From contig JALWLR010000110.1 of NCBI GenBank assembly GCA_027084065.1, positions 1-5,234 on the forward strand: a DNA stretch of 5,234 bases, given 5' to 3'. The number at the start of each line of letters is the position of its first letter. Position 1 is the first letter of the stretch. Shown here piece by piece: positions 1-5,234 of this stretch. The translations under genes were made by a program, and so were the position numbers. The notes under the pieces were generated by a model. That model searched no databases, had not been told where the DNA came from, and worked only from the letters and a program-made list of their open reading frames with translations. The DNA is from Helicobacteraceae bacterium (GTDB lineage Bacteria > Campylobacterota > Campylobacteria > Campylobacterales > Sulfurimonadaceae).

Positions 1-1052
1 GCATAGTAGCTTTTGTCACTGACATACTCCTGCCCCTCCTTAAGACCCTCGATGGCAACATAGTTGTCATCTTCAGTGATAATATGCACAACTTGAAGTA
101 TATAGGGAGTTTCATGATGCTCCTCCTTATGCTCATCACCCTCTTTGTTATGCTCTTCATGATCTTCCTCGTTAGGTAAAAAGACAACCCACTCGTTATT
201 AAAAAAGCTCAGCGCACTCTTTTTGACTGCCAAATAACGCTTTTTTTCTCCAAAATAGATCGTAGAGCCAACAAACGCACCTATAAAGAGCTTCTCATCT
301 GTTTCGATGGCTGAAAGTGCCACGGCACGCTTTGTTTCGTTATCGACCTCGGGAAGTATTTGGGTTATGCGTGAAGGGATCTCTGTTCCAAAGTAATCAA
401 GAACGATTTTATCCCCTTTTTTAAGACTTTTTGCATACTTCAAAGGAACATAACTTCTTGCATAGTAGGCATGCTCTTTGACGATACTTATAATCCCACG
501 CTCTTGGTCCACACTTGAGTGCAGTGGCAATTGCAAAGCCGAAACGATACCGCTTGTATGTGCATAAAGATAGTAAGCCGAAGTAGGCTTGCTCAAAGAA
601 GAAGGATCGACTCCAATGGAGCGCAGCTGTGATATGAGTGTATTGAGTTTGGAAAGTAGCGCATCTTTTTTTATGCTCTCTCTATTTAGCTCCTGCAGTG
701 AAGTCATCCCCTTCTCATAAAGACGCTTCACAGAGTCGTAATTCCTCTTCTGCGCTGCATACTGCTGCTTGAGTGCAAGATAGGATGCCGTCATCTTTGA
801 AAGTTTCGGAGAGTCGATGAGTGCCACTTTCTGCCCTTTTTTGACTTTCTGAGAAGGCTTGACGAAATAACGCTCAAGATGTCCCGTAAGTAGAGATGTA
901 ACTTCCTGCTTCGCTGAAGAGAGCTGGATGATTTGTGAGTTGACTTCGAGTTTCTGTGCAAAAAGATGCTCTTTTACCGTATCTGTTGGCAATGACTCCT
1001 CCGCCAAAAGAGAAACTGCCGTAAAAAGTGTGAGAAATATTTTTCTAATCAT
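1..1052 (-). CDS. Periplasmic adaptor subunit (membrane fusion protein) of a heavy-metal RND efflux system, CusB/CzcB type; 3' end cut by window edge
   Basis: The reading frame is open for 350 codons from the ATG at 1052 to the window edge, so the C-terminus is missing. The protein should link an inner membrane RND pump to the outer membrane channel encoded just upstream. Visible parts in order: a signal peptide (about 1-17, ending SLLA before EES); the first half of a biotinyl-lipoyl-like domain (about 47-85, with VKKGQKVALIDSP); a helical hairpin (about 83-150, with LYEKGMTSLQEL); the second lipoyl half (about 160-200, with YAHTSGIV); a beta-barrel domain (about 200-280); and the start of the membrane-proximal domain. 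Between the last two lies an acidic, His-rich stretch (about 295-314; His298, 301, 308, 312, 313) that suggests a metal cation as substrate. The start is supported by AAGGA at 1060-1064, seven bases upstream. The gene overlaps the TolC-family gene by 8 bases, so the two are probably translationally coupled. Family assignment is firm; the metal is not known. Confidence 0.9.
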   Translation of the reverse strand, partial: MIRKIFLTLFTAVSLLAEESLPTDTVKEHLFAQKLEVNSQIIQLSSAKQEVTSLLTGHLERYFVKPSQKVKKGQKVALIDSPKLSKMTASYLALKQQYAAQKRNYDSVKRLYEKGMTSLQELNRESIKKDALLSKLNTLISQLRSIGVDPSSLSKPTSAYYLYAHTSGIVSALQLPLHSSVDQERGIISIVKEHAYYARSYVPLKYAKSLKKGDKIVLDYFGTEIPSRITQILPEVDNETKRAVALSAIETDEKLFIGAFVGSTIYFGEKKRYLAVKKSALSFFNNEWVVFLPNEEDHEEHNKEGDEHKEEHHETPYILQVVHIITEDDNYVAIEGLKEGQEYVSDKSYY

Positions 1053-2214
1053 TGTATTTTCCTTGTAGATAGTTTGTCTCAATTATATTGAGCTCGAGAT
1101 TCGCTTTTGCCTCTATCAAAGAGGCTTTGGTTTTGATAAGTGCTGCTTTGACCTGCTGAAGCTGGACGATGTCAATGTTGGCGATACGATACCCCTCTTC
1201 AAAAAGTTCAAGCAACTCTGTACTGTCTCCCAAGGCATCTTCTAACTGTTTTATAAGCTTTTTCTGCAATATGCGCTGTTTAGCAAGAGCTTTAAGTTTG
1301 ATCTTTAGGAAACGGTTGGTATTTTCAGCGAGTAGCTCGGTACGTTTAGCCTCAAGTCGTGCTTTTTGACGCTCCTCTTTTTTTGTATTAAAAAGAGCAA
1401 TAGGAATACTTAGCCCAATGCGATAAATGTCGTCATTTGGTTCCTTCTCGTACTCAGCATAAACATCTACCCACTCCAGTCTATTTTTATAAAGTTGTTC
1501 TTTTGCATGTGCAAGATCCTCTTTTGAGTGATAGAATGCGAACAAAGGATTACTTTGTTTCTCTACATGCAAAAGAGTTTCTCTATAATCAACTTCAATG
1601 TCAACCTCTTCATTCAATCCGGCATAAGCGAGCAAATCATAATAACTCTGCAGTTTTAAAATTTCTGCATCTTTTTGTTTAGCTTGCGAGAGTTTATAAT
1701 CCATTCTGGCCTGAATCACATCCGCTTTGGCAATCGCACCGTTATCATAACGCTCTTTACTAATTTCATATACTCTTTTTGCAATCTCTTTATCCACTAC
1801 AGCAAGATTGAAAAGTTGCAGATTTTTTTTATATTCGACATACAAACTATGCAATCTTTTAGAAAAAAGTGCTTTTGTCAACACCAAAGAGCTTTTTGCT
1901 TCACGTTGCAAACCATTTGCAACCAAGACACGGGTATCGCCTACTCCCCACAAACGAACAGGCTGAGAGAGAGCGACTCTATGGCCATCATCACTGCCGC
2001 CATAATTGGCATCAAACTGAGAGTATTCCAACTGCAATGTTGGATTTTTATAGCGTGTCTCTATGGATGCGTCCATCTTTGCTACATCAATTCCTAGAGC
2101 ATTACTTTGAAGGTATGGAGAGTTTTTCAAAGCCTGCATGTAGAATTCATCAAACTCCATCCCAAACAGTGTTATTCCCAACAAAATGGGCACTACTATT
2201 TTGTTTAGTAACAT
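1045..2214 (-). CDS. TolC-family outer membrane efflux channel (CzcC/CusC type)
   Basis: This 389-residue protein should form the outer membrane and periplasmic exit duct of the RND exporter. The N-terminus has a signal peptide (about 1-18, hydrophobic KIVVPILLGITLFG) and no lipobox Cys. The two internal repeats typical of outer membrane efflux proteins are visible. The first runs from about 20 to 205 and contains ERYDNGAIAKADVIQAR (154-170). The second runs from about 220 to 385 and contains EEGYRIANIDIVQLQQVK (339-356). Long Lys/Glu/Leu-rich helices (about 105-195 and 278-380) fit the alpha-barrel, and short strand-like segments near 57-85 and 250-275 fit the membrane barrel. It is somewhat shorter than typical family members of over 400 residues. 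The start is supported by AAGGA at 2221-2225, six bases upstream. It lies 40 bases after the small Cys/His gene and overlaps the adaptor gene by 8 bases (ATGATTAG), so all three probably share one mRNA. The CzcC/CusC link rests mainly on context. Confidence 0.93.
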   Translation of the reverse strand: MLLNKIVVPILLGITLFGMEFDEFYMQALKNSPYLQSNALGIDVAKMDASIETRYKNPTLQLEYSQFDANYGGSDDGHRVALSQPVRLWGVGDTRVLVANGLQREAKSSLVLTKALFSKRLHSLYVEYKKNLQLFNLAVVDKEIAKRVYEISKERYDNGAIAKADVIQARMDYKLSQAKQKDAEILKLQSYYDLLAYAGLNEEVDIEVDYRETLLHVEKQSNPLFAFYHSKEDLAHAKEQLYKNRLEWVDVYAEYEKEPNDDIYRIGLSIPIALFNTKKEERQKARLEAKRTELLAENTNRFLKIKLKALAKQRILQKKLIKQLEDALGDSTELLELFEEGYRIANIDIVQLQQVKAALIKTKASLIEAKANLELNIIETNYLQGKYND

Positions 2215-2230
2215 ATCTAATCCTTTTTTT

Positions 2231-2248
2231 ATTTTTTAGCTGAAAAAT
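2231..2248. repeat. AT-rich near-perfect palindrome between the small Cys/His gene and the channel gene
   Basis: The 18-base sequence ATTTTTCAGCTAAAAAAT (minus strand) matches its own reverse complement except for one mismatched pair, and it is centred on AGCT. It sits in the 40-base gap between two genes of the efflux operon, directly upstream of the ribosome binding site of the channel gene. As RNA it could form a weak stem of A-U pairs followed by an A-rich run, which lacks the GC-rich stem and U tract of an intrinsic terminator. It may be an operator, an mRNA processing site, or chance in AT-rich DNA. Confidence 0.35.
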
Positions 2249-2254
2249 TGGAGA

Positions 2255-2551
2255 TTAGACAATAGGAGGTTTTATAAGATAAAAAGAGGTAAAAATTGCG
2301 TGAAGATGTTTGGAGCTAAAAAAAGCCGCCACTTTAAAAGTTTTAGAAGAAATCGAAACTTTCGATGTATCTAGTATAAAGGGGATATGAAATTCAAAAT
2401 GCAAATCACATATATCCCCACATTCGCTGTGTCCCTCTATTTCCGCTACAAAAGAGATAACCGTCTCCTGGTCATAATCATTCATTAAATAGGGATGAAC
2501 GATGGAAACAGTAAAACCAAGAAGCAGCAAAATAGAGAGAATCGTTTTCAT
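2255..2551 (-). CDS. Small exported Cys/His-rich protein, first gene of the efflux operon (CzcI/CopL-like position; function unknown)
   Basis: This 98-residue protein has a clear signal peptide (MKTILSILLLLGFTVSIVHP, cleavage probably near 18-20), so it should act in the periplasm. The mature part carries a dense set of possible metal ligands: His41, Cys44, Cys48, His51 and His55 (HSECGDICDLHFEFH), with His19, His82 and His84 further away. The C-terminus ends in KPPIV. Size, export signal, central Cys/His cluster, Pro-rich end and place directly before a channel and adaptor gene resemble the small accessory proteins of metal efflux operons such as CzcI or CopL. I cannot claim homology from reading alone. 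The start is chosen because the next Met (residue 23) would lose the signal peptide. No good Shine-Dalgarno sequence precedes it; a promoter -10 element lies six bases upstream instead. A role in sensing, buffering or delivering metal to the pump is inference. Confidence 0.72.
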   Translation of the reverse strand: MKTILSILLLLGFTVSIVHPYLMNDYDQETVISFVAEIEGHSECGDICDLHFEFHIPFILDTSKVSISSKTFKVAAFFSSKHLHAIFTSFYLIKPPIV

Positions 2552-2557
2552 ATCACA

Positions 2558-2586
2558 AGTATATCATATTTTTGATACAAATACAA
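2558..2586 (-). promoter_or_regulatory. Putative promoter of the efflux operon, extended -10 type
   Basis: On the minus strand, TTGTAT (2581-2586) is separated by 17 bases from TATACT (2558-2563), which differs from the sigma-70 consensus at one position. TG at 2565-2566 makes it an extended -10 element. The -35 matches consensus only in its TTG. Transcription would begin about seven bases after the -10, which is at or next to the ATG at 2551. It would drive the small Cys/His gene, the channel and the adaptor. This is predicted from sequence only. Confidence 0.5.
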
Positions 2587-2603
2587 TAACGATTATCATT
2601 TCA
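2585..2603 (-). promoter_or_regulatory. Fur-box-like operator overlapping the -35 of the efflux promoter
   Basis: The minus-strand 19-mer TGAAATGATAATCGTTATT matches the classical Fur box (GATAATGATAATCATTATC) at 14 of 19 positions, including ten in a row through ATGATAAT. It touches the predicted -35 element and includes the protease stop codon at 2601-2603. A Fur-family repressor bound here could block the promoter, linking the efflux operon to iron or another metal. AT-rich DNA gives chance matches, and other Fur-family members (PerR, Zur) use related sites, so the regulator's identity is open. Confidence 0.45.
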
Positions 2604-4010
2604 TTTTATATCGTCACTTCTATCTGACTTGATGTTATAACGCCTGAGAATATTTTTCTGATATTTTGAAACACTCTCTTTATCTAAAACTATTTTGTAG
2701 TTGTATTCATCTTCGAAGATGACAAACTTTTCTTTTAGATTATCGACAAGCTTTACAAACTGAGCAAAGTTTTTGAAATCTTTTCCGTTGACTTTATCGA
2801 TGATAATAGAATTGACTCGCTCATACCCTTTTGTGAGTTCACTCGGCAAAACACGGTATAAAAAGACTAATTCCTCCCTTTTGGCAGTAGGATACTGTTC
2901 ATAATATTTTGCTGGAATCCTGTACTCCGAAGAAGCAGGAACAAAAACGTACCCGCCATAAATGAAATAGGTTGCAAACGGATGATATTTGTAACTCTTT
3001 ATCAGTTTCAAATCTTCCCTTCTTTTACTTAAAGTCACACTGACATTTTTTATTTTTTTATCTCTAAGAATCTGCAGATGCGCTTTTTCTCCGATTTGAT
3101 GTCTATCCAAAGCATAGGTAAAACTGGTAAATTCCCCTTCTCGAAACTCTATCTTTCCGTTTGAATAGACTTTATAGCCGTCTATGGACAAAATGACATC
3201 ATTCTCTTGTAAAATGTTTTCGCTTGGAGATGCGGGGATGATGTAATCCACCAGCAATCCCTGATCTTTTTGAGGCAGTGCATAAAGTTCGACAATGCTT
3301 GGATTTTCCATTTTCTGAGCAACTAAACCTAGTGTCGGATAACCATCAACATGCCCATCTTCTATATCTTTTAAATAGTGTTTGATCTCCGTTGTAGGGA
3401 TGATATAACCTATGTTTTGCGATGATTTACGCATTTGCATAACTATGCCTACAAGTTTTCCGTTAGATATAACCGGTCCGCCACTGTTACCGGGATTGAC
3501 GGCGGCATCTATTTGAATGGCAAGATGACGCCGAGCGCTGTGCACATACATTTGATGCTCTATACGCGATACCACACCTTGCGTAATGCTAAGTGTCTCA
3601 CCGCCTATTGGATAACCATATACGGCAACCTCCTCTTCCAGTTTTGGAAGACCGTCAATTTCCAGTGGCTTTGTTCCTTTGAAAAAAGTTTGATCTTTGA
3701 CTTTTAAAAGCGCCAAATCACAATCATGACATACAGACAAAACCTCAGCTTCATATTTTTTTGTATCGCCGTTTTTAAGTACCTCTATAAATGTCGCATT
3801 GGTAACAACGTGCGCATTGGTCAAAATACGATTTCCCTCGATGATACACCCAGATCCTATGGAATTACCTATGGAAGATGTCCATGGTTGCTTGAAAACG
3901 GGATTGCTTGAAACAGTAAATATTTTTACTACTGAACGCTTGAGAAGAGCTGAAGAGTTTTCTGCATGCAAAAAAAGTGTACTTAAAAGTAAAAGAAAAA
4001 ACAACCGCAT
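2601..4010 (-). CDS. Exported trypsin-like serine protease with PDZ domains, Deg/HtrA family, plant Deg2/Deg9-like architecture
   Basis: This 469-residue protein probably degrades or processes misfolded envelope proteins. A signal peptide (about 1-16, MRLFFLLLLSTLFLHA) places it outside the inner membrane. The protease domain (about 20-215) has a complete catalytic triad: His67 in TNAHVV, Asp98 in CDLALLKV, and Ser176 in NPGNSGGPV. A PDZ domain follows (about 225-330, with QKMENP at its start and NDVILSIDG). A second C-terminal domain (about 335-465) has FIYGGYVF and the end pattern NILRRYNIKSDRSDDI, as in the PDZ_3-type domain of plant Deg2/Deg9 proteases. Bacterial DegP/DegQ instead have two ordinary PDZ domains, so calling it degP would mislead. 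Cys94 and Cys97 flank the catalytic Asp (CHDCD), which is unusual. The start overlaps the stop of the preceding gene (TAATG, one base), and a strong GGAGG lies at 4021-4025. The substrate is unknown. Confidence 0.93.
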   Translation of the reverse strand: MRLFFLLLLSTLFLHAENSSALLKRSVVKIFTVSSNPVFKQPWTSSIGNSIGSGCIIEGNRILTNAHVVTNATFIEVLKNGDTKKYEAEVLSVCHDCDLALLKVKDQTFFKGTKPLEIDGLPKLEEEVAVYGYPIGGETLSITQGVVSRIEHQMYVHSARRHLAIQIDAAVNPGNSGGPVISNGKLVGIVMQMRKSSQNIGYIIPTTEIKHYLKDIEDGHVDGYPTLGLVAQKMENPSIVELYALPQKDQGLLVDYIIPASPSENILQENDVILSIDGYKVYSNGKIEFREGEFTSFTYALDRHQIGEKAHLQILRDKKIKNVSVTLSKRREDLKLIKSYKYHPFATYFIYGGYVFVPASSEYRIPAKYYEQYPTAKREELVFLYRVLPSELTKGYERVNSIIIDKVNGKDFKNFAQFVKLVDNLKEKFVIFEDEYNYKIVLDKESVSKYQKNILRRYNIKSDRSDDIK

Positions 4011-4255
4011 TAGTAGTGCACCTCCATCAGTTTGATTTTACTTTGTTTATGCTCCTCTTTTGGAGGCTCTTTTTCCTCCCTCTCTCTAGGAACATCAGCT
4101 TTTTTCTCGACAGCAAACTCTTTTTTTGGATGCTCTTTTGGTTCATTCCAAAGTGTAGAGGCTATAAAAAAGAGTACCATAATGACAACCACACCAACAT
4201 AAGCAAGTATATAGTTCTTTATATGTCCGCTCTCAAAAGGATTTTCTATTTTCAT
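4010..4255 (-). CDS. Small single-pass membrane protein with charged Lys/Glu/Pro-rich tail, function unknown
   Basis: I do not recognise this 81-residue protein. It has a short N-terminal part (MKIENPFESGHIKN), one strong transmembrane helix (about 15-36, from YILAYVGVVVIMVL to STLW) and a highly charged tail (about 37-81) rich in Lys, Glu and Pro, for example EREEKEPPKEE. The tail looks disordered. No lipobox or cleavage site is evident, so it is probably a membrane anchor with an N-in/C-out topology; the charge balance does not settle this. The start is supported by GAGGT at 4262-4266, six bases upstream. It overlaps the patatin gene by ATGA (4 bases) and the protease gene by one base. That tight coupling argues it is a real gene and that it works with one or both neighbours, for example as a tether or regulator of the protease (inference). 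Confidence 0.8.
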   Translation of the reverse strand: MKIENPFESGHIKNYILAYVGVVVIMVLFFIASTLWNEPKEHPKKEFAVEKKADVPREREEKEPPKEEHKQSKIKLMEVHY

Positions 4256-5100
4256 CCTATTACCTCTTTTGCTTTTTGATACCCGTACTCTATAATCTCG
4301 TTCGCTCTGTTAAACTCCAGCATCCCACATAAATCACGTGGAATATCGATAAGCAAATCAGGAGGATAAGCAGCTAGCTTCATCCGGCTGAGATTGGCTT
4401 GCATCGTATCAAACGAGCTGTTAGCCACGCCAAACATACTCTTTTGCAACATACTGTTTTTCAAAGAGATTTTTGAGATGTACTCTTTAATGGAATTGGC
4501 GATGCTTTTTTCTTTTTGTGTCGGCTCTCCAAGCAGATTTTGATGCGAAAGTTTCGCCCCGAGATTGACAGCGAGTGTCATGTCGGTATCATCTCCAAAT
4601 GTCGGTGCTATGGGAACGGGGTTGAGAACACCACCGTCAACCAAAGTGCTTCCATTGAGGCGAAAAGGCGCAAAGAACATAGGAATGGAGATGGATGCCC
4701 TTATGGCATCCAAAAGATTACCTGAGTTGATCCATACCTCCTTTTCATCCTCAATATCCGATGCGATTGCCGTAAACTTTATACGAAGTGACTCTATTTT
4801 AATATCTCCAACAAATGTATGAAGCTTTTTCATAAGCTTCTTTCCTGAAAGCAAGCCACCTTCACCGTCAAAATCAAGCAGTTTTATAATATCGAGGGCA
4901 TCAAGTGTTCTTACCCACGCCTCATACTCATGAAGTTTACCAGCTGCATAAAAACCACCGACGAGTGCACCGATGGAGCATCCGGAGATGGAGACTATTT
5001 CATACCCCTGCTCTTCAAGGCGGCGAATGATACCTATATGAGCAAGCCCGCGTGCCCCACCGCTGCCAAGTACAAGAGAGATTCTTTTTTTCGTTTTCAT
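4252..5100 (-). CDS. Patatin-like phospholipase / serine hydrolase, RssA type
   Basis: This 282-residue protein is a patatin-family Ser-Asp hydrolase, expected to cleave acyl ester bonds in lipids. All family blocks are present: the glycine-rich oxyanion-hole motif LGSGGARGLAHIG (11-23), the nucleophile elbow GCSIG with Ser42, the conserved ASISIP segment (135-140), and the catalytic Asp155 in VDGG. The region from about 185 on is helical and fits the usual C-terminal part. Length matches stand-alone bacterial members such as E. coli RssA; there is no cyclic-nucleotide-binding or outer membrane barrel domain. There is no signal peptide, so it should be cytoplasmic or on the inner face of the membrane. 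AAGGAG (5105-5110) precedes the ATG, which overlaps the upstream stop by ATGA. Its own stop overlaps the small membrane protein gene by 4 bases. The true substrate is unknown. Confidence 0.93.
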   Translation of the reverse strand: MKTKKRISLVLGSGGARGLAHIGIIRRLEEQGYEIVSISGCSIGALVGGFYAAGKLHEYEAWVRTLDALDIIKLLDFDGEGGLLSGKKLMKKLHTFVGDIKIESLRIKFTAIASDIEDEKEVWINSGNLLDAIRASISIPMFFAPFRLNGSTLVDGGVLNPVPIAPTFGDDTDMTLAVNLGAKLSHQNLLGEPTQKEKSIANSIKEYISKISLKNSMLQKSMFGVANSSFDTMQANLSRMKLAAYPPDLLIDIPRDLCGMLEFNRANEIIEYGYQKAKEVIG

Positions 5101-5234
5101 TTATCTCCTTTGAGGTAGTTCATAAAGCGTTCATAGTCATCTTTTTTTGCGACGACGACAAGAGTGTCTCCGGCATCGAGTTTATGATCGACCCGATGAT
5201 CGACAAATCGCAGCTCATTGCCCTGCTCCTTGTC
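5097..5234 (-). CDS. C-terminal end of a protein with an RCK/TrkA-C-like domain (partial; probable potassium channel or transport protein)
   Basis: Only the last 45 residues are in the window; the gene begins beyond position 5234. The frame is open from the edge to the TGA at 5097-5099. The visible piece, with FVDHRVDHKLDAGDTLVVVA and then KKDDYERFMNYLKGDK, has the LxxGDxLvvva pattern followed by a short helix that ends many RCK-C (TrkA-C) domains. These domains bind ligands or ions in potassium channels, Trk uptake systems and related cation/proton antiporters. Which of these it is cannot be told from the fragment. Its stop overlaps the patatin start by ATGA, and the patatin ribosome binding site lies inside its last codons, so the two genes are very probably cotranscribed. 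Confidence 0.68.
   Translation of the reverse strand, partial: DKEQGNELRFVDHRVDHKLDAGDTLVVVAKKDDYERFMNYLKGDK

Noticed and set aside
1169..2243. Several plus-strand open frames opposite the channel gene (up to 140 codons)
   Set aside because: They lie entirely or almost entirely antisense to a well supported TolC-family gene, show no family motif, and read as low-order shadows of its codons.
2562..2577. Short inverted repeat TATCA-AAAATA-TGATA downstream of the protease gene, considered as a terminator or operator
   Set aside because: The stem is only five base pairs, mostly A-T, with no U tract after it, and it overlaps the extended -10. It is too weak to list as a terminator.
2603..2613. 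TATAAA in the last codons of the protease gene as an alternative -10 for the efflux operon
   Set aside because: No acceptable -35 lies at 16-18 bases upstream. It would give a conventional leader, so it remains possible, but the downstream extended -10 is the better match.
3435..4279. Plus-strand open frames opposite the protease and small membrane protein genes
   Set aside because: They are antisense to strongly supported genes and have no recognisable domain. The 100-codon frame at 3977-4279 is opposite a frame that has its own ribosome binding site and gene overlaps.
4516..5118. Plus-strand open frames opposite the patatin gene
   Set aside because: The opposite strand carries all catalytic motifs of a patatin, so these frames are shadows.
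1..5234. CRISPR arrays, tRNA or rRNA genes, insertion sequences, phage or toxin-antitoxin genes
   Set aside because: No regularly spaced repeats, cloverleaf-like segments, transposase motifs or terminal inverted repeats were seen. Nearly all bases are occupied by seven same-strand genes.

Overview
All seven genes in this window lie on the minus strand, so transcription runs from right (5234) to left (1). They are tightly packed; the longest gene-free stretch is only about 49 bases. The AT-rich, Lys/Glu/Ile-rich coding style and the gene types (a metal-type RND efflux operon and a short RCK-patatin-protease cluster) suggest a free-living member of the Campylobacterota, of the Sulfurimonas/Sulfurovum kind. 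That assignment is inferred from general style; the window holds no marker gene.

Right half (about 2601-5234): four genes are joined by overlapping stop and start codons. They are the C-terminal end of a protein with an RCK/TrkA-C-like tail (gene cut by the window edge), a RssA-type patatin-like serine hydrolase, an 81-residue single-pass membrane protein of unknown function, and an exported trypsin-like serine protease. The protease has one PDZ domain plus a second C-terminal domain like that of the plant Deg2/Deg9 subgroup. The overlaps are 4, 4 and 1 bases, which implies one mRNA with translational coupling.

Junction (2552-2600): a 49-base gap carries an extended -10 promoter and, overlapping its -35 and the protease stop codon, a Fur-box-like sequence. 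The -10 ends only six bases before the next start codon, so the downstream mRNA may be nearly or fully leaderless.

Left half (1-2551): an efflux operon starting with a 98-residue exported Cys/His protein (position and look of CzcI/CopL-type accessory proteins), then a TolC/CzcC-family outer membrane channel, then a periplasmic adaptor (CusB/CzcB type) with a His/Glu-rich loop, cut by the left edge. The RND pump gene is expected just beyond position 1. Together these suggest a tripartite heavy-metal exporter. Its metal cannot be read from this window.

Nothing here amounts to a clearly new system. The points most worth checking are the small Cys/His protein, the Fur-like/leaderless promoter in front of it, the His-rich adaptor loop, and the patatin - small membrane protein - Deg9-like protease cluster.
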